24,470 bases of DNA from an uncultured Planctomycetaceae bacterium (GTDB lineage: Bacteria; Planctomycetota; Planctomycetia; Pirellulales; Pirellulaceae). Below, one piece after another: positions 8,813-17,186 of the stretch. The position numbers and the translations under genes were made by a program. The notes below the pieces were generated by a model that was given only the letters and a program-made list of their open reading frames with translations, had not been told where the DNA came from and did not search any database. The stretch spans positions 1-24,470 of the forward strand of contig CAIYOB010000047.1 in NCBI GenBank assembly GCA_903927685.1, in the 5' to 3' direction. Every line of letters starts with the position of its first letter. Position 1 is the first letter of the stretch.

Positions 8813-11734
8813 CTATTGCCGCACGTCCTGCCACTGCCCAGGGCTGCCGGCTTCCAGGCATGCGGTCAGCTTTTGCAGGTAAAACAGGTCGGCGCGGCAC
8901 CAGGGCAGGTCGACGTGAGCGGCCAAGCGATCCTGCGGCTCGTGCAAGATCCGGGCTCGGGCGGCGAAGATCTCGGCGGACATCGTGGGCAGCGAGAAGG
9001 GGCTTTCGTTGCGGAGCAGGAGTTCCACGTTCCAGGCCAGCCACCACGTGGGACGATGATAGTCGACGTAGACCTCCATCAGCTGCCGCTGTGCGGGCTC
9101 GGCGTACGCCTGTAACAGCCGGCCGACTTCGGGCGTCAGGTGCCGCCAGCGGCCGAAGATCGAGCGGCCGACCGGAACCCGCGTGATCAAACCGCCCTGC
9201 GGATAGGCGAACTCGTACCGCAATCGTTCCCGGATGGCTTGGCGAGCTGCCTGCTGGCCGCGCTGGACGGCGTCCTGGTCCTGGACACGCTGCGCGAGGC
9301 GGCAATATGCAATCAAGCCGGCGACGTGGCCGTTGTGGCAATCCTCGTCCAGGGAATTCGGCGGGCTGTCGACCAGCGAACGCAGTTGCGGCCAGTCCCG
9401 TTCGAGCTTGCACCAATCACCGCTGACATGGGCCCACAGCCACAGCGGGTACAGGCGGGCGACCGGGCTGCGTCCGAAATCGTCCGCCAGACGCAGCAAT
9501 TGTTCCGGCACGTCGTACGCCGATCGGACCGCGCCGACGTCGGCCGGCAGCGTCCGCCGGCCGGTGGGACTGGCCAGCGGACCGTCTGCCGACGACCAAT
9601 CGGCGACGAATCGCCGGATGGCGGCCTGCAGATCAGCGTCGAGATATGGATAGGCGCGGGCCAGCGTGTACAGGGTCTCAGTGGGATCGCCGAAGATCCG
9701 GTACGCCTCTTCCGGATGTTTGCCCGCCGGAAAGACCAGCGGTCGCCACGGCTGCTGGATCAATTCCCGGATTCCGCAGCCGAGCCGTTGGCCGAGCTCG
9801 CCGGCCTGGTCCGGGCTTGCCGCACTCGACGCAGATGTCCCTGCCCCATTTGGCGGAAGTGCGGGGTCAGGAGCCCCGCGCACAACGCTCGCTTCCCAGA
9901 TAAACCGATCTAACTGGGCGTCGGCAATCTCGGCGACGGCTTGAGCTGCTTTCTCGGTCAGCGGCTGCGCGCGGGTTCCCGGAACGCTTTCGGGCAAGGC
10001 CTTCAGCACGTGGTCCAGCCGCGGTAGGCCGAGTGTGTCCCAGTCCCAGCGCCGCCGTTGCACTTCCTGCCACTGGTCGTTCGGCAGTTGCTCCGCGGGC
10101 GCCCGGACCGATTCTTGAATCCGGCCGTCGGCCTGCCTGCGGCAGGCGATCACGGCCACCCCGGCGTTGATCTCATGGGTGGGAATGAAATAAAAACTGT
10201 CGCCGGCAATCGAGACCGGCACGTCGATGACCGAGCCGCCGCCGTAGACCGCCGTGCCGCGGGCCAGCCACTCCTTGCCCGGCGGCAGCGGCGAACCGCG
10301 CAGCAGCTGCGCCCAGATACCGACCGCTTCGTCCGGCTGCGGCTCATGGATGTTCCGGCAGAACGGCTCGCTGTAACCGCGTAAGGTGTCCAGGTCCAGT
10401 CCGTTGACGTTGTCCTGGTGCGTATTGATCAGCACGCGGCCGGCCACGCTCAACTGGCACTGTTCGTCGTGCACCAGCAGCAAGCTGTCGTGCCAGCCGT
10501 ACGTCCTCGACTGGTCCATCAGCGGCGTAATCTTGCCCGTCGCCGTATCCAAATCGCCGACGTTCAGGAAGGGCGAATAGTGTTCGTAACGGCTGCGGAG
10601 CAGCACCTGGTACTTGACGATCACCCGGCCGTCCGGGGCGACCACGGCCGGCGCACCGGTGCCGTTCATGCTCTCGGAGTACACGATCGGCGTCACGAAC
10701 CGCTGCCGGCCGGTGGCCGGATCGAGGACGAAGAACGTCTGCAGTGCGGGCTCGTCCTGCAGCCGGCGACGGAGGTAGTCCAGTTGCCGCGGGTACGTCT
10801 CCGGCTGGTTCAGCAACGCGAAATTGGCTTCCCGCAGGCGGGCGTTTTCCTCTTTCGAGTGCCGCCAACTGGCAAAGTCGCCAAACACCTCCTTGACCAT
10901 CTCCAGCAGCACCGCTGCCATCCGGTCCAGCGAAGCGGCCGGCGTGACCGTGACGAGCACCGACCCGTCGGGAGCGACCACCGGATGGTAGCCGCGCAGG
11001 CTGACGCCGGGCAGCTTTTCACTGCGCCAAATCCGGCGGCCGTCAGCCAATCCGAAGGCATAGACGTGCATGTCTTCGCTGCCGACATAGACCCGTCCAG
11101 CCCGAGCGTCCACGGCCGGACTGCACAGCAGCGGGCCACCGGTCGCGGCGGTCCAGAGCACCTTGCCGTCGTCGGCCCGGATCGCATACAACGAGCCGTC
11201 GCGGCTGCCGCTGAAGACCGTTCCCGCCTGGATCGCCGGCGCGTTCCACACCGCAGCGCCGGTCGGCACCGTCCAGGCGAGGGCGCCATCCGCCGCGCGG
11301 AGTCCGTAGATCCGGCCGTCGGCGCAGCCGAAGAAGACTCTCCCGCCGTCCGCGGCGCAGGTATGCAGCACGGCGCCCGGGGCACGAAACGTCCAGCGAT
11401 CCTCGCCGGTCTGTGCGTCCATCGCGTGGACGACGCCGGCCAGCGTGCCGACGTACACGCAACCATCGGCGACCACCGGCTGGACTCCCGACATCAAGCC
11501 TTCCTCCGGGAACAGGCGATACCATTGGCGGGCAAACGGCGGACGGATTTCTGTCGGCGTGGCGCCGCTGCGGGCTGCGTCGTGCCCCAGCATGGGCCAA
11601 TTCGCGTCCGAATTGTCGGCGGCTCGGGCCAGCAGGGGAACCACCACCAGTAGGAGCAGGGCCGCGAGCGGCCGGGCCGCGCGCTGGAGTCCGCGCGGGC
11701 GAAAGCAGGAAGAAGATCCTGGGCTGTGGTTCAT
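8813..11734 (-). CDS. Secreted PQQ-like beta-propeller protein with helical C-terminal half
   Basis: This 973-residue protein starts with MNHSPGSSSC and a strong signal peptide (LAALLLLVVVPLLARAADN). At least four PQQ/BamB-type blades are visible at about residues 70-280 (YVGTLAGVVHAMDAQTGEDRW, less the last residue; FFGCADGRIYGLRAADG; FSGSRDGSLYAIRADDGKVL; YVGSEDMHVYAFGLADGRRI). More propeller sequence runs to about 600. The last third is helical (YTLARAYPYLDADLQAAIRR, then LYPLWLWAHVSGDW), suggesting an alpha-toroid domain of unknown role. The ATG at 11734 has GGGGAGAA just upstream. Longer in-frame starts would run into a dispersed repeat and are rejected. It is probably periplasmic or extracytoplasmic; enzyme activity is not shown, since such propellers often bind no PQQ. 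The DUF2330 gene lies upstream on the same strand. Confidence 0.85.
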   Translation of the reverse strand: MNHSPGSSSCFRPRGLQRAARPLAALLLLVVVPLLARAADNSDANWPMLGHDAARSGATPTEIRPPFARQWYRLFPEEGLMSGVQPVVADGCVYVGTLAGVVHAMDAQTGEDRWTFRAPGAVLHTCAADGGRVFFGCADGRIYGLRAADGALAWTVPTGAAVWNAPAIQAGTVFSGSRDGSLYAIRADDGKVLWTAATGGPLLCSPAVDARAGRVYVGSEDMHVYAFGLADGRRIWRSEKLPGVSLRGYHPVVAPDGSVLVTVTPAASLDRMAAVLLEMVKEVFGDFASWRHSKEENARLREANFALLNQPETYPRQLDYLRRRLQDEPALQTFFVLDPATGRQRFVTPIVYSESMNGTGAPAVVAPDGRVIVKYQVLLRSRYEHYSPFLNVGDLDTATGKITPLMDQSRTYGWHDSLLLVHDEQCQLSVAGRVLINTHQDNVNGLDLDTLRGYSEPFCRNIHEPQPDEAVGIWAQLLRGSPLPPGKEWLARGTAVYGGGSVIDVPVSIAGDSFYFIPTHEINAGVAVIACRRQADGRIQESVRAPAEQLPNDQWQEVQRRRWDWDTLGLPRLDHVLKALPESVPGTRAQPLTEKAAQAVAEIADAQLDRFIWEASVVRGAPDPALPPNGAGTSASSAASPDQAGELGQRLGCGIRELIQQPWRPLVFPAGKHPEEAYRIFGDPTETLYTLARAYPYLDADLQAAIRRFVADWSSADGPLASPTGRRTLPADVGAVRSAYDVPEQLLRLADDFGRSPVARLYPLWLWAHVSGDWCKLERDWPQLRSLVDSPPNSLDEDCHNGHVAGLIAYCRLAQRVQDQDAVQRGQQAARQAIRERLRYEFAYPQGGLITRVPVGRSIFGRWRHLTPEVGRLLQAYAEPAQRQLMEVYVDYHRPTWWLAWNVELLLRNESPFSLPTMSAEIFAARARILHEPQDRLAAHVDLPWCRADLFYLQKLTACLEAGSPGQWQDVRQ

Positions 11735-11769
11735 CGATGTTCTCCCCTTTCGATCGAGTGCGTCCACGC

Positions 11770-11858
11770 GGGGGCCTGGGGTCGAGCCACGAGGTATGAA
11801 TGGCGAGCCTCCAGAGTCAAGACCTGGGGGCTCGCGGCACTCGACACCAGGCACCCGG
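11770..11858 (+). repeat. Copy (B) of the dispersed nested-palindrome repeat
   Basis: The outer left arm CTGGGGTCGAG (11776-11786) pairs with CTCGACACCAG (11840-11850, one mismatch). The inner pair is GGCGAGCCTCCAG and CTGGGGGCTCGC, also with one mismatch. The middle CCACGAGGTATGAATGGCGA corresponds to the core of the copy at 24378-24465. It lies in the 154-base gap between the DUF2330 gene and the PQQ-propeller gene, and could fold in the mRNA between them. Confidence 0.85.
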
Positions 11859-11888
11859 CGGAAAGAATGCCCCGCCGCGCGCGGAGCA

Positions 11889-13277
11889 TCAGTCCGCTGC
11901 TCTCCGCTGGTTCAAATCCCTCAGTGCATAATCCCAGTAGGTCCCGGCCCCCGTGGCACGAACGATCTCGGTCAGCGCGGTTTGGACTTGACGATCGCCC
12001 GGCTCGCAGGTGCGGACCAGGAGGATGACGGCGCCTTCGAGGTTCGTGCTGTCCTGGGCGGTCATCAGGTATCCCGACCAGTCGGCGCGGCGAAAGCTGG
12101 CTGCACGCTGTTTCGCCGCCGTCACGCGTGCGCCGATGCAGGCCAACAGCCGGTCGCGCAAGGCGGGTCCCAGCCGCCGGCCGGCTTGGCCGAGTGCGGC
12201 CAGTTGCTCGGTCGGGAATTCCCCCGGCCGCGGCTTGGCCTGCAGATAGTACGACAACCTGGCCTCCCCCCAACTCGCCACCGCCGCGTCCGAGGACGCC
12301 AGGGCTTCGGCGATCCCTACCGTCTGGGCCAAGCTGTCCAGTGGATAAAAGGCTTCGGGTCCTTGGAGCGTCTGGCGGTGAATGCGGTCGTCCAGGCGGC
12401 GCATGACGTGGGACGTCAGCGTGTCGGAGATCCGCGATAGCTGCAGTTTATGCCACGGCAGATCCGGCACCTCGCCGGCCAGCGTGGGGCACAGCTTTCG
12501 GAAGTCATCCCGCAGGGCGTACGCGCCCAGATCCTCATAGCCCGCAGGCAGTTCGGCCCGCGCACCCAGATAGTACACGAGGACGTCGACCAGGCCGGGG
12601 TTGATTGCGCTGATCCGCAACGGATAGATCGGCATGTCCGTCGGGAACTGCAGCAGGATCGGCGGAAGCGTTTGCAGTCGACCGGCGACCGCTCGGACCT
12701 TGATCGCCGCAAAGTACCAGCGCTGGTCGATGTACTCCTGCAGGATCGGCGCGGCATTGGCGGGCGCGGCGTAGCCGTTCCTGGTCAGCCAGGCCGCCAG
12801 GGATTCGCCCTCGTTGGCCGACACGATGGCGATCTCGTACGGCCCCGCCAGTTTGACTTCGTGAATGCGGACCTCTTGCGATTCGGGCTGCGGACCGCCG
12901 CCTCCCTGTTGCCCTTCATTGCCGCCCCGCTGGCGCAGTTCCTCCTGCCACCGGAGCACTTCGAGATGATGGTAGTACTTGGCGACTTCCAGCAGCACCT
13001 TGGAGCCAGCCGTCCGCACGTCAGGTTTGGCGGGACACGGCACGATCCAGGCGAAGCGGTCGGAGGCTCCCTGGTAGTCCACGAACAGGAACAGCGATTC
13101 GCGGCCGTCGCAGTGGACGACCACGGCCCGTTGGCTGGGCTCGGTCAGATCCTGCCCCGAATAATCCAGCGGTGGCAGGAAACAGCCATCCCCGCGGGCT
13201 GCCGTGGCTGCCGCCACGCACACGAGCCAACCGCAGAGCATCGCGAGCAGTCCGTGATCAGCACCGAGCCTTGCCAT
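11889..13277 (-). CDS. DUF2330 domain-containing exported protein
   Basis: This 462-residue protein has an N-terminal signal peptide (LLAMLCGWLVCVAAATAARG) followed at once by the DUF2330 hallmark. That is a Cys-containing GDGCFLPPLDYSGQDLTEPS, then QRAVVVHCDGRESLFLFVDY with RFAWIVPCPAKPDV. DUF2330 proteins are exported and have no established function. A Gln/Gly-rich insert lies near residues 125-140. The C-terminal half is helical and may be lineage-specific. The ATG at 13277 is preceded by GGAGGA with 8-base spacing. In-frame sequence further upstream lies on top of the methyltransferase gene and is rejected. It is 41 bases after the methyltransferase stop, so the two are likely co-transcribed. 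Confidence 0.85.
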   Translation of the reverse strand: MARLGADHGLLAMLCGWLVCVAAATAARGDGCFLPPLDYSGQDLTEPSQRAVVVHCDGRESLFLFVDYQGASDRFAWIVPCPAKPDVRTAGSKVLLEVAKYYHHLEVLRWQEELRQRGGNEGQQGGGGPQPESQEVRIHEVKLAGPYEIAIVSANEGESLAAWLTRNGYAAPANAAPILQEYIDQRWYFAAIKVRAVAGRLQTLPPILLQFPTDMPIYPLRISAINPGLVDVLVYYLGARAELPAGYEDLGAYALRDDFRKLCPTLAGEVPDLPWHKLQLSRISDTLTSHVMRRLDDRIHRQTLQGPEAFYPLDSLAQTVGIAEALASSDAAVASWGEARLSYYLQAKPRPGEFPTEQLAALGQAGRRLGPALRDRLLACIGARVTAAKQRAASFRRADWSGYLMTAQDSTNLEGAVILLVRTCEPGDRQVQTALTEIVRATGAGTYWDYALRDLNQRRAAD

Positions 13278-13318
13278 GATCCTGGTCCTCCAACTGGGAG
13301 AGAGCGATGGCCCGCCGG

Positions 13319-14311
13319 TCAAACCCGGCGGGCCGCTACGACCGCGTGCATGCCGTCGTCTGGGCGAACGAGTCGCACGTCCGCAAAGCCGGCGGACTGC
13401 AGGTCTGCGCCGATTTCGGCCAAGGTGTACGTTCCGCCGCCGGGGGTGGCCACCAGCATGTTGACCGCGAACAAGGTGCCGGCGACCGGCGTCGTGTGGG
13501 AATCGTCCATCACGAGATCGCGGATCAGGACCTGACCGCCCGGCTCGAGGGCTTCCGCGACGCGGCGGTACAGGGCGACATTTTCGTCCGGCGAGTTCTG
13601 GTGGATGATGGCGCTCAACATTACGAGGTCGGCCCCGCGCGGCAACGGATCGCGATAGAAATCGCCTGCGACCAGGTCCACCCGGTCGGCCACGCCGCAA
13701 GCGGTCAGGCGCTGGCGAGCCAACGGGATCACGGCCGGCAGGTCGAACAGGATCGCTCGCGTCCCGGGCTCGGCGTGCAGCCAGGCCAGCGTCCATGTCC
13801 CCGAACCTCCGCCGACGTCCAGCACGCAACGGAAGCCGCCGGGATTGATCTCGCGAATCAGCGGCTCGGCGACCGCGTTGGCAACGTCGTGCATCGCGCC
13901 GATGAACGAGGCCTGGTCCGCCTCCGGGCCGCGGACGCTGGCCGCCGGTTCGGCCGGCCGGCCCGACCGGACCACCCACGGCAACCGCGACCAGCGGCGC
14001 AGGCAATTGGCCTGGTGCCGCAGCATCGCGGCCACGCTGTGCGGGGAATCGTCGACGACCAGCGGCGCCACGGCGGGGACCAGTTCGTACCGGTCGCCGG
14101 ACTTGAGCAGGAGGCCGATTCCGGTCAGCGCGTCCAGCAGGATCGTGGTCGCCCGCAAGTCGCAAGCCAAACGCGTCGCCACCTCCGACGCCGTCCGCGG
14201 CGTCGCCGCCAGGTGGTTGAATACATCCAGGTCGGCCGCAGCCGCCAGGACCGAGGACACTTGAAACCCGCGCATCATCGCGAGCAGTTGTTCGCCGTTT
14301 TGGATGGTCAT
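13319..14311 (-). CDS. SAM-dependent O-methyltransferase-like protein (family 2)
   Basis: This 330-residue protein has the two-domain plan of family-2 O-methyltransferases (acetylserotonin/CrtF-like). An N-terminal winged-helix dimerisation domain covers about residues 10-90 (LAAAADLDVFNHLAATPRTA, then RATTILLDALTGIGLL). The SAM-binding motif VLDVGGGSGTWTLAW is at about 165. The catalytic-His region reads SAIIHQNSPDENVALYRRV and is followed by EALEPGGQVLIRDLVMDD. Substrates in the family include hydroxylated carotenoids, quinone-like and aromatic metabolites; this one is unknown. The ATG at 14311 has CGGAG about 8 bases upstream; an earlier ATG at 14374 lacks such a site. It heads the minus-strand group with the DUF2330 gene and is divergent from the MFS/radical SAM operon, which may share its pathway. 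Confidence 0.87.
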   Translation of the reverse strand: MTIQNGEQLLAMMRGFQVSSVLAAAADLDVFNHLAATPRTASEVATRLACDLRATTILLDALTGIGLLLKSGDRYELVPAVAPLVVDDSPHSVAAMLRHQANCLRRWSRLPWVVRSGRPAEPAASVRGPEADQASFIGAMHDVANAVAEPLIREINPGGFRCVLDVGGGSGTWTLAWLHAEPGTRAILFDLPAVIPLARQRLTACGVADRVDLVAGDFYRDPLPRGADLVMLSAIIHQNSPDENVALYRRVAEALEPGGQVLIRDLVMDDSHTTPVAGTLFAVNMLVATPGGGTYTLAEIGADLQSAGFADVRLVRPDDGMHAVVAARRV

Positions 14312-14341
14312 AGTTGACTCCGTGAATGCTTCCTCCGTTTG

Positions 14342-14370
14342 ATCATAGCAACGCGTTTGGCCAGCGGAAA
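14342..14370 (-). promoter_or_regulatory. Candidate promoter of the methyltransferase-DUF2330 unit
   Basis: On the minus strand, TATGAT (14342-14347) is one base from the -10 consensus. TTTCCG (14365-14370) lies 17 bases upstream with a 3/6 match to -35. The predicted start lies about 25 bases before the ATG at 14311. The match is modest and the region is GC-rich, so this is tentative. The 148-base gap between the two divergent genes otherwise shows no strong signal. Confidence 0.35.
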
Positions 14371-14459
14371 GCAACCGTCGCCCTGGCGTCGGGCTGGCGA
14401 ACCCGGCAGGCGGCTGTTACGATCTTTGCTGCCGACACCAGGCCTTGTACCGCACCCCC

Positions 14460-15737
14460 ATGTCCCCAGAACCACCGACATCGAGTCCCCTCGCCACCGC
14501 CGCGGCCACGCGGTCGGACGCACTCCGCTTGAGCCTGCTGTTTGGCGCGGTCTATTTCATTCAAGGGATCGGCGAGCCGACGGAGGGGCTGATCGCCCAG
14601 CCAGTGCGGTCCTTGCTGAACGACTGGGGGCAATCGACAGCCCAGATCGGCGCGTTCATGGCCCTGGTGTCGTTGCCTTGGGCGCTCAAGCCGTTGTACG
14701 GGCTGATCTCCGATTTCCTGCCGCTGGCCGGCTCGCGGCGGCGGAGTTACTTGATCCTGACCACCGCGGCCACCGCCTTGAGCCTGGGCTACTTGTACTT
14801 CTTCCCCGTCGAGCCCGGCGCGACCCGTCTGCTGTTGTGGCTGCTGGTCATTCCCACCGTGGGCGTGGCGTTTTCGGACGTTGTCGTGGACGCGTTGATG
14901 GTCGAGCGTGGCCAGCCGCTGGGCCTGACCGGTCGCCTGCAATCGGTGCAATGGGCCGCCATGTATGCCGCCACGGTCCTCACGGGCTTTGTGGGCGGCT
15001 GGCTCAGCGAGAACAATCGCCAGGCCTGGGGCTTCCTGATTTGCAGTGTCGCCACGGCCGTGTCCTTCGTGTTGGCCGTGGTCTGGGTCCGCGAGGGGCC
15101 GCGCGAGTCCTCGGCGGAAACGGCTGGCGAGGCTGCCGCGGCGTTGGGGCGGGCCGTCCGCACGCCGGCCGTGCTGGTGGCGGCGGCCTTCCTGTTCCTG
15201 TGGAACTTCAATCCGTTCTCGTCGTCGATTCAGTATGTCTACATGGTGCGCGACCTGGGCTTGTCCGAACAGTTCTACGGCAACACCCTGTCGTTGTTTG
15301 CCGTGGCGGCGATCGTCGCCAGTCTGGCTTACGGTTTCTACTGTCGCCGCGTGCCCTTGGGCCGGCTCGTCCACTGGTCGATCCTGTCCGGTGTGCTCAG
15401 CACCTTGGCCTATGGGTGCTTGGCGGGCAAGCTGTCCGCCGTGCTGGTCACGGTCGTGTCGGGCCTGACGTACATGACCGGCAGCCTGATCCAGTTGGAC
15501 ATGGCCGCCCGCGTCTGCCCGCCGAAAGCGGCGGGGACAGTGTTCGCCGTCCTGATGGCCGTCTCGAATCTGGGCATCGTGCTGTCGACCTGGGTCGGCG
15601 GCACTTGGTACGATCAATTGCGTGCCGAGTGGGGCGACCGCGTGGCGTTCAATTCGCTGGTGGCGATCGGCGCCGCCTTGACTGCCGGTTGCTGGCTGCT
15701 GGTCCCGTGGCTGAAGAGCGGGGAAGGCTCATGCTGA
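14460..15737 (+). CDS. MFS transporter, BT1/folate-biopterin-transporter-like
   Basis: This 425-residue membrane protein has about 12 hydrophobic segments. The first loop carries FIQGIGEPTEGLIAQPVRSL. The following motif SLPWALKPLYGLISDFLPLA with a basic SRRRSY turn is the signature of BT1-like members of the major facilitator superfamily. The known eukaryotic members carry folate or biopterin, but bacterial ones are not assigned, so the substrate is open. The ATG at 14460 is taken as start. A TTG at 14445 is in frame but gains nothing, and neither has a strong ribosome site. The stop overlaps the start of the radical SAM gene by 7 bases, so the two are translationally coupled and the transporter may move the precursor or product of that enzyme. 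Confidence 0.85.
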   Translation: MSPEPPTSSPLATAAATRSDALRLSLLFGAVYFIQGIGEPTEGLIAQPVRSLLNDWGQSTAQIGAFMALVSLPWALKPLYGLISDFLPLAGSRRRSYLILTTAATALSLGYLYFFPVEPGATRLLLWLLVIPTVGVAFSDVVVDALMVERGQPLGLTGRLQSVQWAAMYAATVLTGFVGGWLSENNRQAWGFLICSVATAVSFVLAVVWVREGPRESSAETAGEAAAALGRAVRTPAVLVAAAFLFLWNFNPFSSSIQYVYMVRDLGLSEQFYGNTLSLFAVAAIVASLAYGFYCRRVPLGRLVHWSILSGVLSTLAYGCLAGKLSAVLVTVVSGLTYMTGSLIQLDMAARVCPPKAAGTVFAVLMAVSNLGIVLSTWVGGTWYDQLRAEWGDRVAFNSLVAIGAALTAGCWLLVPWLKSGEGSC

Positions 15738-17185
15738 CGCTGATTAATACCAACCGCATGCAGCCGCCGATTGCGCCCCTCGGCTTGGACTACGTGGCCG
15801 CCGCGGTGCGTGCGGCCGGGCACGATGTGGAACTGGTCGACCTGAACCTGAGCCCGGACACCGACGCCCTCCTCGCGGACCATTTCCGTCGCCGTCAGCC
15901 GGACCTGGTCGGGCTGAGCTTTCGCAACGCCGACGACTGCTTCTGGCCCAGTGGCGAGAGCTTCGTGCCGGTCCTGGAGCGAGACATCCGCGCCGTGCGG
16001 CGTCACACCGACGCGCCGCTGGTGCTGGGCGGCGTGGGGTATTCGATTTTCGCCACATCGCTGCTGGCGCGCGCCACTGTAGATTTCGGTATTCGCGGCG
16101 ACGGGGAAGCAGCCACGGTGGCCCTGTTGGCGGAGGCCCGCGGCGCACGGCGCTGGGAGCGTGTGCCCGGTTTGCTGTTTCGCCAAGACGGCGTCGTGCG
16201 CGGCAATCCGCCCGCGTGGCCAACGGCACTCGAGGTGCCCAGCGACCGGGACCTGGTGGACAATCGGACGTACTTTGCGCGGGGCGGGCAAATCGGCGTC
16301 GAGACCAAGCGCGGCTGTCCGCGGCAGTGCAGCTACTGTGCGGACCCGCTGGCCAAAGGCCGCACGCACCGCCTGCGTGCGCCGGCGGAGGTTGCCCGGG
16401 AGGTCGCCGGCTTGGCCGACCGCGGCTTGGATGTACTGCATCTGTGCGACGCCGAATTCAACCTGCCGCTCGAGCACGCGTTGGCCATGTGCGACGCCCT
16501 GATTGCGCGGCGACTGGGCGAACGGGTGCGCTGGTACGCATACCTGGCCGTCGTCCCGTTTCCCGACGAATTGGCCGCGCGGATGCGCCGCGCCGGCTGT
16601 GTCGGGATCAATTTCACCAGCGATTCGTTGCACCCCGCGATGCTGTCCGTTTATCGTCAGCCGCACAGCGCCGACGACGTGGCCGCCGCGGTCGCCCGCT
16701 GCCGAGGCCAGGGAATCACGGTCATGCTGGACCTGCTGCTGGGCGGGCCCGAGGAAACGCCGGAAACCGTGGCCGAGACGGTGCGCCGCATTCAAGCCCT
16801 GAATCCGGATTGTGTGGGCGCGGCGCTGGGATTGCGGATCTACCCCGGGACGCGGATCGAGACGCTGCTGCAAGCAGAGGGGCCGCTGGAGGCGAATCGC
16901 GGCCTGCGCCGGCACTACACGGGGCCGATTGACCTGCTGCAGCCGACGTTCTACATTTCTCCGGCCTTGGGCGACCGGCCGGCGGGATTGGTCCGCGAGT
17001 TGATCGGCGACGATCCGCGGTTCTTCCCGCCTGAGGAGGAGCTTCTCGGCGAGGGGGGCGTATCGGCCGCGGGAGATCACAACTACAACGCCAATCGCGT
17101 TTTGATCGAGGCCATTGCCGGCGGGGCACGCGGAGCGTACTGGGATATCCTGCGGAGACTGCGAGAGAACGGACAGGGGGCTTGA
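15731..17185 (+). CDS. B12-binding domain radical SAM enzyme
   Basis: This 484-residue protein has an N-terminal cobalamin-binding Rossmann-like domain (about residues 1-140: MLTLINTNRMQPPIAPLGLD, VAAAVRAAGHDVELVDLN, LVLGGVGYSIFA). It lacks the DxHxxG motif, as is usual in this class. A radical SAM barrel follows, with the cluster motif GCPRQCSYCADP (three cysteines at about 196-204) and later HLCDAEFNLP and MLDLLLGGPEETPETV. Class-B radical SAM enzymes methylate unactivated carbon or rearrange lipids and secondary metabolites; the reaction here is unknown. The end (NYNANRVLIEAIAGG) is not a known accessory domain to me. GGGGAAGG precedes the ATG, which overlaps the MFS gene by 7 bases. The epimerase gene starts one base after its stop. 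Confidence 0.9.
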   Translation: MLTLINTNRMQPPIAPLGLDYVAAAVRAAGHDVELVDLNLSPDTDALLADHFRRRQPDLVGLSFRNADDCFWPSGESFVPVLERDIRAVRRHTDAPLVLGGVGYSIFATSLLARATVDFGIRGDGEAATVALLAEARGARRWERVPGLLFRQDGVVRGNPPAWPTALEVPSDRDLVDNRTYFARGGQIGVETKRGCPRQCSYCADPLAKGRTHRLRAPAEVAREVAGLADRGLDVLHLCDAEFNLPLEHALAMCDALIARRLGERVRWYAYLAVVPFPDELAARMRRAGCVGINFTSDSLHPAMLSVYRQPHSADDVAAAVARCRGQGITVMLDLLLGGPEETPETVAETVRRIQALNPDCVGAALGLRIYPGTRIETLLQAEGPLEANRGLRRHYTGPIDLLQPTFYISPALGDRPAGLVRELIGDDPRFFPPEEELLGEGGVSAAGDHNYNANRVLIEAIAGGARGAYWDILRRLRENGQGA

Positions 17186-17186
17186 G

